Shown: piece by piece, positions 36,472-48,369 of the stretch
Numbering within the stretch: position 1 is the stretch's first letter
Layout: every line of letters begins with the position of its first letter
Assembly (NCBI GenBank): GCA_026545225.1
Contig: CM048845.1
Location: 83,169,033-83,233,032, forward strand
DNA length: 64,000 bases
Direction of reading: 5' to 3'
Origin: Cornus controversa
Taxonomy: Eukaryota; Streptophyta; Magnoliopsida; Cornales; Cornaceae
Program-made: the position numbers and the translations under genes
Notes under the pieces: generated by a model
The model's database searches: none
What the model saw: only the letters and a program-made list of their open reading frames with translations
What the model was told of the DNA's origin: nothing

Positions 36472-37035
36472 TCATGCATCAGACCAGAAGATTTCCATCC
36501 ATCCCCAGTCTTTTTTAGGGACTTTCAAAGCTTTCCAAACTGCTTCGGAACCATCAACAATATTATTGGGGCATGGCGGTTGGTATGCATGATCGGAGTC
36601 ACACCCAATAGTCGAGTCACACTCATCAACCACCATGGCCGCCACACTCTTTCCGTTTGCATGGATGGTGATGTTATTGTGGCACCTTTTCATCTTACTG
36701 AACCATCCAGTTGATAGAGCAACCACCGGTGTTTTGTTAGAGTGGTACTTATTGTCACATTCAGAAGGTGCACCGCCATCTCCACCCTTCTCAAAGTTAT
36801 TAATAGTCAGAATTGCCTTTGTACGCCGCGACACAGGTGGTGAACACTTGTAAGTGGTGTAAAGCTTGCCTTCTTCACAGCATTCGCCAGAGCATTCGTT
36901 CTTGGGTGGTTTCTTCCCCTTGATTTTGCCACTTGGCTTACACTTTTGAGCTTCAACCATTGAACAAACAATCACAACCATATAAAGGAAGACTAGTAGA
37001 TGAGTTACTCTAAAGCAAACTTGCTTCTCAGCCAT
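36472..37035 (-). CDS. Kiwellin / ripening-related secreted protein
   Basis: A single uninterrupted frame of 187 residues. Residues 13-27 are hydrophobic and followed by VEA|QKC, a typical signal peptide, so the product should be secreted to the apoplast. The mature part starts with CKPSGKIKG and has the cysteine spacing of the family (ECSGECCEEGKLY, VVDECDSTIGCD, PPCPNNIVD) and the double-psi beta-barrel core. It ends in WGWMEIFWSDA, the usual C terminus of ripening-related protein 1 / kiwellin proteins (about 190-215 residues). Kiwellins are plant defence proteins, some of which bind fungal effectors. There are no introns, as usual for the family. A TATA box lies about 70 bp upstream. No second copy is in the window. 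Confidence 0.93.
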   Translation of the reverse strand: MAEKQVCFRVTHLLVFLYMVVIVCSMVEAQKCKPSGKIKGKKPPKNECSGECCEEGKLYTTYKCSPPVSRRTKAILTINNFEKGGDGGAPSECDNKYHSNKTPVVALSTGWFSKMKRCHNNITIHANGKSVAAMVVDECDSTIGCDSDHAYQPPCPNNIVDGSEAVWKALKVPKKDWGWMEIFWSDA

Positions 37036-37103
37036 TTTATCAGTTTATTGCTTTCTATGCGTTCCTAATGTTCTGGTGCAGTGAACGTGTATCTGTTATA
37101 GGG

Positions 37104-37111
37104 TTTATATA
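37104..37111 (-). promoter_or_regulatory. TATA box of the kiwellin gene
   Basis: tatataaa on the minus strand, about 70 bp before the ATG at 37035. The leader is short and contains no upstream ATG. Confidence 0.6.
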
Positions 37112-37593
37112 GCATGAAGGCACCGAAACGACATGATTATTGAGCTGATATTCCGAAACAATTATTATGGTTTTGGATTTATGTTGCTCCTTTTTTTATT
37201 GGAAATTGGGTCTCTGTCATCCTGGTATGTTAACAACTATCACTAAATTCTAAACAGTACAAAGAGTGTCCATTATATTTAATGTATATCATATTCTTTT
37301 GTAGTATTAAGAAATTTACTTGGGGGTGTCTAATGTGATTCCTCGGTAATATTCAGAGCCCACTAGATTCAGTGCCCAAAAAGGTCGTCGGACTTTACAA
37401 GACGTTGGCAGCATAGGACATCACTGGGTGAGCTGGAGGCACATTTGCAAACCAAAACAAGGCGGCTTCACTTGCCAGAAATTGGGGCAGTGCTAGGGGC
37501 ACAACGTCAATTATTATGGAAAAAATGGTGATCATACAAGCTGAATGTCACTGGCCTAGAGTTTCTCTGCACTTCGAATCACCTCCTTGCGGC

Positions 37594-38104
37594 TAGGGGT
37601 GGCAATTTCCTACGCCTCGACGAGTTTTCGCCCAGCGGCTAGGGGTGGCAATTTCTTAAGCCTCGACGAGTTTTCGCCCTGCTCCGCTCCTAATAGAGGG
37701 GATTTGATATGCCCCTAATAGGAGTAGGGGCGGGTATAACTTTTTTTTAAAAACACCACCTAATACCTGTCCCGCCCCGATTATATATATATATAGTGAC
37801 ATAATTGCTTGGAGTGTGCCATTCTATCTCCATCTACATATGAATGTTTGTGTCATTTTCTTTGGTCTTATATATTGGGGTTTTGACTGTATGAGTGTTG
37901 TTTCATCGTTTGGGTACATTTAGCCCAAAAATTGAATTCAAAGTAAAGTATTTTAAGGATTCTCTTATTCCTTTCTTTTTCTAAATGGGGCGGTGGTGGT
38001 ATGCTTACCACAAACCCGTTAGGATTCTTAACGGGAGATGTATTGAATATTTTCTTGACCGGGTGAGGTAGGGTTTTAGCATACCCGCCCCGTTACCATC
38101 CCTA
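37594..38104. mobile_element. hAT-like MITE with duplicated left end
   Basis: The left end, taggggtggcaat, and the right end, gttaccatccccta-type (..gttaccatcccta), are imperfect inverted repeats of the plant hAT kind. Flanking 8-mers cttgcggc (37586-37593) and cttgcgct (38105-38112) share six of eight bases, as a worn 8-bp target duplication would. The first 46 bp of the left end are repeated in tandem (37594 and 37640). Confidence 0.65.
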
Positions 38105-38163
38105 CTTGCGCTTGTCTCTCCAACGCTCGTCCTTGTCGAAACGTCACATCCCAATGTCCCAAG

Positions 38164-38426
38164 TAGGGGTGCACAAAGAATACGGTAAAATAATAGTTAA
38201 ATCGAACAGAACCATTCACTACAGTTCCAATTCGGTTCCAAATTTTAGAAACCGTTCACTACGATTCCGGTTTCAGTTCCAAGTCAAGGAACCAAAACAA
38301 GAATCGGAACTATTAGAAAATATATATATATATATATATATATAATATAAATGAATAATAATAGGTGTTCTATATAAATATATATATAATATATAAATAA
38401 ATACTAATACCTTCTAAATTATAGTG

Positions 38427-38463
<37 letters not shown>

Positions 38464-38749
38464 CTAATAGCTTCTAAGTTCTAATGTTCTACATATTTAT
38501 ATAGTATAAGATATATAAATAAATACTAATAACTTCTAATTTATTGTTATAACTAGCAGTGCACAAGTATGAGTGTCTATCTTGCCAATGTAAAACAAAA
38601 AAAAAATTAACAAGGGACCGTTGGGGAATCAAAACCAGAACCGAACTCAACAGTTTAGATTCCGGTTCTAAAATTAAGAAATTGTTAGAAACGGTTCCGG
38701 TTCCGATTCCACCAAAGAATCGTAAGAAATTGAACTGTGTGCACCCCTA
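38164..38749. mobile_element. hAT-like MITE, left of a back-to-back pair
   Basis: The 586-bp element runs from taggggtgcacaaag to tgtgcacccccta-type end (..gtgtgcacccctA), giving about 12 bp of inverted termini. The flanking 8-mers are gtcccaag (38156-38163) and atcccaag (38750-38757). The interior is rich in ggaaccg/cggttcc repeats and contains (TA)n tracts at about 38317-38343 and 38428-38459. Confidence 0.75.
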
Positions 38750-38757
38750 ATCCCAAG

Positions 38758-39323
38758 TAGGGGTGCACAAAAAATCGTGGGAACCGGAATCGAGAGGAAT
38801 TGTACCGAATCGTAGCTACGGTTTCGATTCCAGTTCCTAAAATTAGGAACCGTTACCAACGGTTCCTTGGAACCGAACCAAAACCGGAACCGTTTTATAT
38901 TAAATGTGTATATATATATATATAATATAATAACTATATACTATATATAATATATATATATACATTACATATAATAATTATATATAATGTATATACATTA
39001 TATATAATAATTATATTATAATATAATTATTAGATAATTTAATAATTATATATATATAGGGTGCCATTTTTAGATTGTAGGTCTCACATTTATTTAATGA
39101 ATATATATATATATTTTTTGTATTTTCAAGGTTCATTGAAAAAAAAAAAAAACTAAGGAACCGCGGTTCGGAACCGGAACCGAACCGAGAACCGTGGTTC
39201 GGTTCCTCACGGTTCCAACCCTTAACGGTTCCGGTTCTGGTTCCGAAAATTAGGAACCGTTGGTAACGGTTCTGGTTCCGGTTCCACCAAGAACCATGAG
39301 GAATCGTACCGTGTGCACCCCTA
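38758..39323. mobile_element. hAT-like MITE, right of a back-to-back pair
   Basis: The 566-bp element has the same termini (taggggtgcacaaaa ... gtgtgcaccccta) and the same cggttcc-rich interior. It starts right after the shared 8-mer atcccaag (38750-38757) and is followed by another atcccaag (39324-39331). Confidence 0.75.
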
Positions 39324-39331
39324 ATCCCAAG

Positions 39332-40981
39332 CACTTTCTCACAAGTATGAAACCTCACTCTGGTGTGGCTAGAGTGGAGGAGAAACTCTAAGTCCGTGAA
39401 ATAAAACTTATATTATGTATACAGTTCATTATATGTCTAACACAGTACATTTGAGTACCAAGTGTGGGAAGAGTTGTTTTCAAGTGCAACTCCACCAATG
39501 TCATGGAACTTTTAGATTAATGGTTGTGTTAATACATATCAAAACATTACACAAGTGTTCATTCTCAGGCTCTCCAGGAAAAATGGTGGTTTATGGCTCT
39601 GCATAAATTGGTTTTGGAATGGATTGAACTTGATGAAACCCTATCCATCCTTGTGATAGCAGAGTTGGTGTTGTCTCTGTTTATTGCTGACTTTTGAGTT
39701 TCTTCAACTCCAGTCACATTAGTGATGATCATGTTGAGTAATTTCACCTAAACATGGATGTGACGATCGCATTAGATAATTGTCATTAGAGGAGTGTCCT
39801 ACCATCTCAAGCCTTCTGAAAGCTTTTTATGCTCAAATTTGCCTTTGTAATGAACACTTCTAAACTTGATCATGGACGTTGCAATCATTTTTTGGTCGTT
39901 TTATAGACCCCTGCATAACTGGTCAACACAAAGATGGTACATCTGTTCGTTGCAAACAATTTTCAACGTTTCTTTATTATTTCTATATGATCACTCAAAG
40001 ATGGTACCTCTGAAAACTGTTTTCTACTTTTAGATTTCTTGAAAACTGGTTTCTAATAACTGAGGTCCCAAATTTCTCTTCCAGGGAACAAATTGTAATA
40101 GCATCTTGTTGACAGTCGAACTACTTCCCTGCTTCTTCTTATTCCCTCCAAAACAAGTTAATTACGAAGGCAGTCTCACCGTGAACTCGCGCCTAATCCA
40201 TTGGATTGGGTGTCAACTGATCAATCTAATAGACAATGGCTCAAGCATAGCACCTTATTATAGCATATTCATCCTTAGATATCGCATAGCACATTGGCTT
40301 TGCATTAGAGTCCAAAAAGTAGGAGGCATTCCTTCAAGCGAAACTCTTATAACTGCTATTTTCATAATAATCAGAAACTGAGGAGTATGAGACAAGATTT
40401 ACATCACATGAGCTAAATACTTTGTGCCCTGTTGGACCTTGAACATTCCAAGATACAACAATCGATAATTAATGATCATTGTAGATTCAAAGCTGCCTTT
40501 GTGCACCTTTCAACAAAAAATACTGCCAACAAATAAATTGCTCTTTTCACTAGTTTGCTTTCGAGGCTTGCTTCATCCGTACCCATTTGGCAAATAAGAT
40601 TATTTAAGTTGGGAATTTCTAAGAAAACCCAGTAGAATACTAGCATTGTCAATAATTTTTACAAACTGAAAATGAAGTGCATCACAGCAGCATCTGAAGG
40701 CCAAAAGAACAGCACCCTTCATCATTTGCATCGGTTTCATTTGAAGAAATAACACACACAACTGCAGCAATTGGCAGCAATGTATCAAATTCCAACCTAC
40801 CAGAGAATATTCTACAATGGTTTACATAGATATTTCAAAATGGGCACTGTAACTATGTTAAAAAAAACCCATCTAATGATGGGCAAACAAGGTGAGCTTA
40901 GGAGTACGTAGATCCAAGTGGTGCAGTTCATTTACAACAAATATACACAGAATTGCTTTGAGCCTACTGCAGCAAGTTAGA
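39332..40981. other. Intergenic, nothing recognised
   Basis: No frame with a domain was found. The part nearest 40981 should include the 3' untranslated region of the minus-strand AHL gene. Confidence 0.5.
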
Positions 40982-43900
40982 TCATCCACGTGTCAGATCA
41001 ATCTCTGTGTGGGGGTTACTCAGATCTGGCCGAGAATCAGGCCACATATCCAATGCTGAATTCGAAGTTAATTTTTGACTAGGAGCAGCACTAGCTGGTG
41101 TAGCTGATTTTTCATGAGTCTCAATTGCAGAATTCTCCTCACCTTTGGCTTTTGGACCAACCTCGGTTTTGTCCTTTGTCTTAGAACCACCATATACAAA
41201 ACTGCATACAACCACCTGCAGCAAGTGACATCTATTACTTGGTTGAAACTCTCAACATGCATAGAAAGTTGTACTATGAACCCTGTTCCCACCACTAAGC
41301 CAAAGGCATAATACAGGCACAACACCTTGATTAATTGAGGCACAACATTTGCTAGCTATATAATGAATATACTAGCTTTTGGTTGAATACTTGAATGCAC
41401 AACATTTATATTCCTCGTCGTCATCATCCTTGCCTTTGTCCCATATGAATGGGATCGGCCACATGAATTCTCTCATCATTCTTTTTCTATTACACACGAT
41501 CTAACCTATTATATTTAACTTTTTAAGAACATTTCTAATAATTTCATTCCACATTAGTTCGGTCGCCCTCTCTATCTCTCATCTTATATGAAAACTAATC
41601 TTTCTCTTCTTACTAGTGCAACTATACGTCTTCGTTATATGTGTTCATACCATCTAAGTCTACTCTCTCTTATTTTCTCACGAATGGGTGTCACTCCAAA
41701 TTTTTCTCACACATAATTAATAACCCCATCTCTTCTAGTCACTCCGACCATCCATCGTAACATTCACATTTTTATAACATGAATGTGTTATTCTTGCTTC
41801 TTTTTTAAAGCCCAACACTCTACTCCGTATAAAATAGTTGGCCTAATAACAGTTCTATAGAACTTTTCTTTTAACCTATTTGTTATTCTTTTATCGCATA
41901 AAATGCTACTGACTTATCTCCATTTTGTCCACCCTAATCCAATTCTACTAATAATATCGCTATCTATTTCTCATCACTTTGTATTATCAATCCTAAATAT
42001 CGAAAGTGGTTATTTTAAATAATCCTTTGGCTTTGAAGTGTGCTCACTATATTATCAAGATTCGAATTTTTATTATATTACATTCCATATACTCTGTTTT
42101 AGTTCTACCAACTCCCAATCCTTTTGATTTTAAGGCATTTCTCCTTGAGAGTCTTGCTATTTCATCTAAAATTATTGCAAATAAATATGGGCTTAGCACA
42201 AATCCTTGGTCCAATCCTACATTTATAGACAACTCAATAGTCAAACCACATATAAAATGAAATCTAGTTTTTGTGTGCATATATATATATATATATACCT
42301 TTATTATCTGTATAAGAGTTTGTTTTATTTGTAAAGCCCACCAAATTACATCTCTTAGGAATCATACGTTTTTTCAAAGTCTATAAAAACAATATGTAGA
42401 TCTCTTTGTTTACTCCTACATTCTTCAATTAATTTTTTTATTAAGAAAATAGCTTCCGTTGTTGATCTCCCTGGCATAAATCCAAATTGGTTTATAGAAT
42501 ACCGTGAATTTCTTCCTTAATCTTTGATCTATTATCCTTTTTACATAGTTTTATTGTATGACTCCTTAATTTAATGCCTCTAAAGTTACTATAATTTTGT
42601 ATTATCCCCTTTATTTTTGTAAATTGAAACTATTGTACTTTTCTTCCATTCATTTAGCATCATGACTTCTTTTAGAATGTTGTTAAACAACTTTGTTAGC
42701 CACCCAATTTCTAACTTGTCTAACGTTCTCCAAACCTTTATAGGTATATTATCATTATCTACTGCTTTATTTTTCCCCATCTATTTAAGCGTCTCCTCTA
42801 CTTCCTTATTGGTAATTTTATCTTCCATTCCTATATTAAATTCAATTCATTTGACTTCCTCTTTAGGTATTCCTCATTTAGTAGGTATTGAAAATAATTT
42901 TTCCATCTAGCTAGTGATTCGTTTTTTTTTCCTAGTTGGTACACACACACCCACCCCCTAGTGAATCCTTTTCTTTTAACTAGTATTGTATTATCTATGT
43001 CCTTAATACATCTAATTTGATCCATGTATTTAGTTAGACTTATCTCTACTCTGTCAATATTAATGCACAACATTTATATTGTCAGCACAAAAAGGAAACT
43101 GGAAGCATCAAAATAACAGAAAATGGCAGATATCCATATAGATCTAATGAAGCTCGAGTGCTATACTTTCGCTTGGCCATATAATGCAGCAATTATCCAA
43201 CAAAAAACAAAATAAGATGATAGATGCAAATATAAACATGAGCAGGGAATTCAAGGGACATATAAAAAAGAGATAATCTACTTATCAAAAAGAGACGGAG
43301 AGAGAGAGAATCAAGAATATACCTGAACTGGGCTTGCTGCAATAAGCATGCCCCCCACTCCTCCTCCAAAGACATGGCCATTAGGACTACAAAGAGAAAC
43401 ACTTAGACCACCAGTTCGATTGTGAGTATCACCACTTTCAGCAAGCAAGTAAGAACCCGACAAGCATAATATCTCAAAACGTCCCTACAGAAGTCAAAAC
43501 ACCAAATAAGTTGCATTTGCACAAAAACAACAAAGGATTTGGATAGTATTCTCGTAGAAGGGACAACAACAAGTTTCTTAAGCATGGAAAAGTATATCCA
43601 CAATATTACAGCAGAATCACAGGTGTTCAGCTTAATGTCATCAGCCATAAGCATATGATAATCTGTATTGCTATAATTTAGCCTTATAACAAATCATACT
43701 TATAACGATAAAAAAAAGGACTTGTAAACCAAGATTTTGCAATGCAGAGTTATTCTCCTATTTTTTCAACCATGCCACTGAGCATGCTGCAGGATATAAT
43801 AAAATTTACAATCACAATATGACTTAAAGCAAGAATTTATCAAAATAGTAACTAAGATGTACTAGATTGCTAGATGCAGCTTAAGATCAGGACTTAACAG

Positions 43901-45512
43901 GTTTTGTATAATGTCAATACATAATGTGGCTTTCATATGTTAAATATCAGCAGAAAAGGGAAAGCATCTAAAAGTAATAACTTTCTATATGCAAAAAAGA
44001 AAAGGATTTGTGAGTGCTTCAACCTCATATGTGACAGTGCCGCTAAAAGATGCAGGCTGATATAGTGATACTGCTGAAACTGCACCATTGGCTGACAAGA
44101 TGCACACAGCCCTTGGCCTCTGTTGTGAAAATGACAATATTTTTGCCGCAACATCCTGCAGAAGATGATAACTTGATTATCTTTTGTAAGCCAAAATCAC
44201 AAGTGTGATAACAACGAAGTGGTGTTATTACATTCTTTATCATCACCAAATAAACTAAGATTCAAAAAGCAAGTTTAAAAATAATGATCAACATTCATGC
44301 AAAAATCAGAGCTTTAATCCATTATATAACAGCTAAAACCCCTGTTCACTTCCCTTCCCCTCCCCAACCCTTTCCAAAATAAAAACAGGAAAAGATAAAG
44401 AAGAAAACATGTCATAGCATATTAACTAATTGAATTATGAGCTTCTTCTGAATTTTAGAAAGTGACAGCCTGAGATCTAATATTGCCCTTCTTAAGTTAT
44501 TCTTTTCTAGTTTATGTTTAAGTGAAGGAAAAACTATTAGATTCAATAGTATGTAATTCAGCAGACAATACATTTTGAATAGAAAAAGCATATGGACGTC
44601 CACCACATTAACTTCTTATGTTCCAAGGAAAGTGATGACTTCAAACCAGACTTGCACTATATTATGAAGATACCACTCATAACATGATATCAAGTCACAA
44701 GACCTGTTGCAGTGGCAATGTTAAATTGGGTGTATCAATCAATGACTAATCTGAATCAATTATTGAATCAGATAAATCTGTTTCCTTTTTCTTTTCTCTT
44801 CTTTTTATTTTCTTTTTTTTAAACCATAAAAACCAAATTGATATGCATGTTACAGAAGGACAAGAAAACATTTACTAAATTTTAATCCTTCTTTTTTTAT
44901 TTTTTTTGTGATTTTCATTGACAACCACCACCGAGCCTTTTCCCAATTACTTGGGGTTGGCTACATGAATCCTATATTCCTATGTTTTCATTCCGCTCTA
45001 TTTAAGGCCATAGCCTCAGACAATTCACATGTTATCATGTCTTTCTTTACCAACTCTATCCACATTTTGGTCTTCCTCTTCCCCAGTATTACCCTCAATG
45101 TGGACTATGTCACTTAACCTGACCAGCGCACTGTGATTTTCATTGAATTTATGATATTTAAGGACATGATTCGGTAATGGATATGGAAAAAAAGGACTTG
45201 ACAAGTTCTAAACTCTTAGGTCCACGCCTGGCCCGTCAGGTTATAAATAGTAATTGGGCCACAACAGGCTAATCCGATTTAGTCCAAGACCCAGGCCTGA
45301 CCCACAGGTACTCTGAGCCAGCTATAGGGCTGGGCGGGATTTTTATATAAAAAGAAAAAAGATTTTGTTTACTTACATAAATACCAGGTTGCGGAGGCCC
45401 GTAGGGTTGCAATGGATGGACCTTTTAGCATGCTATCAAGTGCTGTACCACTAATCTATGGACCTAAATTGCGTAGATACTTCTATACATTAATATATAA
45501 CTAAAGTATTAC

Positions 45513-45543
<31 letters not shown>

Positions 45544-47742
45544 AATACAGATATATATATATATGCACATATATATACGTAACGCTTATGAGTACAATTA
45601 TAGAAGCATATAAATAACTTGAAATCATGGCCCAGAAGTGGACCCCTTAGACCCTGACTGGTTAGAATCCAGTTAAGCACTCACTTAACTTTAGTTTTAA
45701 CATATCTCGCACTATTATCCCAGCCAGAAAGCCCATTATTGGGCCACTCAAGTCAGGCTGTGTACTTCAACTGTCAGGCTTCCTTTTTATCCTTCATATT
45801 GAATCACAGTTTGGTTTCAAAGTCAGTGTTAGTTCAAATCACTTTCTATTGTTGACCTCTGTGCTAGTTTTTATCACAAAAAGCACAAGCAACATTCTGA
45901 AATTAGAAATATAATTGAATATAGTCAAATATCCATCGGATCCAGCTAAATATACAAAAGATATGTAATTTTATCTGCAGACTTAAACCTACATTGAGCT
46001 CTTAAAGTGTGAATTAATATAAAATTAGAGCTTTTTACTTTCCAAATGGTGGGAAAAAAGATCAAGAAGAATGAAGTGTATTAAGGTAAATATCAAATTC
46101 ATATGATGTAGAACAGCTGTTACACTGTAATGGATCAAAACAGATGATATCGTACCGTAATTGTCTGTAACAGCCAATATGACTCTGATTTTCATCCCAA
46201 AAGATAATTGATATATACAATGGTACCAAAGCCCAAATAATCGATCTATGATAGAAAGGCCTAGTGACATCATTAAGGGCAGTGTCCAATTTTATAACTG
46301 GTTACAAATTGCTAGGGATCTGGCATACCTCTCCTACAGCAATATTGAGGACATGTGGTGTAAAAGCCATTCCTGCTGAATTGTTCATCCATTCACCTGA
46401 CACAAATAATTAATCATTTGAATGTAACATTATATTCTCAACAACCAAATATATCAAATATTTACATAATATAGAGTCCATGGTTAAGAGTAAAAATAAT
46501 AATAATAATAATAAAGTTAACAAACTCTTGCTACTTTGAATAAGGAATCGTTAAAGCAGAAAACTAAGAAATCAGCATCCGTAACCTTGTATGTCGTCCC
46601 CAAAGATGAAGCAGAGACTGCAACATAATTCAGTTTCCCAAACATGAAACTCTGTATGTCAAGGACTGCAACATAATTCAGTTTCCCAAACATGAAACTC
46701 TGTATGTCAAGGCCTTTAACTTCTGTATAACACATTGATTTGCAATTTTGGAGCATGTTTCGCTCAAGATTTTGCTACCATTTGATGTATTAGTCGATGA
46801 GGGATTCCAAAGGAGTTATAAGTCAAGACTCTGCTACCCCTTGATGTATTTGTCAATGAGTGGTCTAAGGCGTCATCAGTGACTACCAGTATATATTTCA
46901 GAAAAGTAATATAACCCTTTCAGCAAAGTAATATAACACAATGGCTTAACCCCAATACTTGTAAGAAATTAAACAAATGTGTCAACGAAATACTAAACTT
47001 ATGAATTCAATAATACTACGAAACCAATAATAAACCTCAGGGGCCATTTACATCACTGAAAATATCTTAATAATTGGTTATTGTAATCCATCCCTATAGC
47101 TAGGCAGCATTACAGTTGCAATGTAAAATATACATTAGAAATTACCGTCACCAAAATGCATTGTATGCCATTAAAATGGATACTTGAGAACAACGAAACA
47201 CATTTAAAAGCTAAACTATTGCTAAGGTAAGTCAAGAGGGAACACATATTTAATTTATCATATACAACCAAGAATAACACACTGAAAGCAACTCAATTTC
47301 AACGAGAGAACTTACCAAGATGCGACAATCGCTGTTTCCGACCGCTCCCAGGTGGCCGACCTCTAGCCTTCAGGGTTGGTGTGCTTGAACCCGGTGAAGG
47401 AGCCAATGACATAGGAGACAGTCCCAGGGACATATTGGCACCCTCAGGCCTGTATTTCCGAGGCCTCCCTCTTTTCTTCTTTGCCGGCTCGCCCAGTGGC
47501 GCACCAGAGGCCACACCTATGTTAAGGCCATGAGGAAAACTGGGTAATGGGTTTTCTACTGGAATTGTGGACTCTACAGAGCTACCCCTTGCATTAGTCT
47601 GAAATGAAGAATTACTAGGGTTGACCAAGTTCCTGAAACCAGGTGGTACATGTAAATCAGTCTGTGTTCCAGACCCACTAGTCCCTCCATGGAGGTAATA
47701 AGGAGCAAACCCAGATAGTGCCATGCCTTCTCTTCCATCCAT
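40982..47742 (-). CDS. AT-hook motif nuclear-localized (AHL) protein
   Basis: Five exons (47742-47316, 46396-46329, 44155-44024, 43484-43323, 41215-40982 with stop) join in phase to 340 residues. Exon 1 holds two AT-hooks: KKKRGRPRK (core residues 91-96) and RGRPPGSGRK (from 127), which bind the minor groove of AT-rich DNA. Exons 2-5 encode the PPC/DUF296 domain (about 145-275), with GEWM..AFTPHV, SFSQQRPRAVCILSANG and GRFEILCLSGSYL. The tail is Ser/Pro/Glu-rich. Two hooks plus introns place it in the intron-containing AHL clade (Arabidopsis AHL1-14 type), nuclear regulators of chromatin and transcription. I chose MDGREGM as the start because that opening is common in the clade; an in-frame ATG nine codons upstream (47769) is possible. 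Introns 2 and 4 hold LINE insertions. Confidence 0.93.
41413..43061 (-). mobile_element. 5'-truncated L1-like LINE in AHL intron 4, 19-bp TSD
   Basis: A perfect 19-bp direct repeat, aatgcacaacatttatatt, brackets the element (41394-41412 and 43062-43080). On the minus strand it encodes broken pieces of an L1-type reverse transcriptase, for example KNKAVDNDNIPIKVWRTL, WLTKLFNNIL and SIYKNKGD (42589-42780) and VGLDQGFVLSPYLFAIILDEI (42047-42280). Stops and frameshifts separate them. The 3' end is a gatgatgacgacgag-type repeat at 41413. 5' truncation, minus orientation and the long duplication are the marks of target-primed reverse transcription. The element cannot move on its own. Confidence 0.92.
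44922..45131 (-). mobile_element. 210-bp LINE 3' end in AHL intron 2, 15-bp TSD
   Basis: The 15-bp repeat tgtgattttcattga flanks it exactly (44907-44921 and 45132-45146). Read on the minus strand it gives the typical C-terminal end of plant LINE ORF2 (WIELVKKDMITCELSEAMAL..), broken by a shift, then the 3' untranslated end with a ggtggtgg-type tail. It is a severely 5'-truncated copy in the same orientation as the larger LINE. Confidence 0.85.
46616..46711. repeat. 48-bp exact tandem duplication in AHL intron 1
   Basis: Two adjacent copies (46616-46663, 46664-46711) both begin gactgcaacataattcagtt and look identical, so the event is recent. Confidence 0.9.
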
Positions 47743-48360
47743 GCATTTAATCGGTGAAAACCCACACAAAACACCACTTTGTTATATATGTGTATGTATA
47801 TATGTGTCGTCTCAAAACCCTTTCAAAACCTAAATCTACAACTCACCTACCAATGAATGAAATAACTGTAAATCCAAATCTGAACCAGAAATTCAAGCAT
47901 CACTTACACTGAAACACTTAAAAAGTGTATTTCTGACAAGGATTTTACATGCGTTTTTCTCTGAATATGAAAAACCCAGAAAAGAAAAAGAGCAGATTTT
48001 GAAATCTCTGGACCAAAGAAAGAAAGAAAAGCCAAACAGAAGCAGCTAATTTTAAAGCTAGAAAAGCACAACTAATGTTTGAGCTTGAACAATTTTACTG
48101 TTATGGAAATAAAAAGAGCTTACTACAAATAATGTAGAAAATCTGAAACTACTCAAATAACAAGCTAACCGTTGCTGAACTGTTAGCTGTTCTTGAAGAC
48201 ACCAAAGAACAAAAAATAAATACAAGAAACCCTAGAATTGAAATCAAACAGGAATGACGGAGAGAGAGTTTGGGAAAGAGAAAAGGGAAGCTAAAGACAA
48301 AAGTGAAATGAAATACCATCAAAAAATGACCATTCAATTGAAGAAAGGGAACACCTTTTC
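47743..48360 (-). promoter_or_regulatory. 5' leader/promoter region of the AHL gene
   Basis: Sequence upstream of the AHL start. No clear TATA box could be assigned. The CT/GA-rich stretch at about 48240-48310 could be leader. A leader intron cannot be ruled out. Confidence 0.3.
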
Positions 48361-48369
48361 TTAATAATA

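Noticed and set aside
36635-36853. Plus-strand 72-codon frame inside the kiwellin gene
   Set aside because: Antisense shadow of the kiwellin coding sequence.
47743-47769. Alternative AHL start nine codons upstream
   Set aside because: Possible, but the MDGREGM opening is typical of the clade. Kept only as an alternative.
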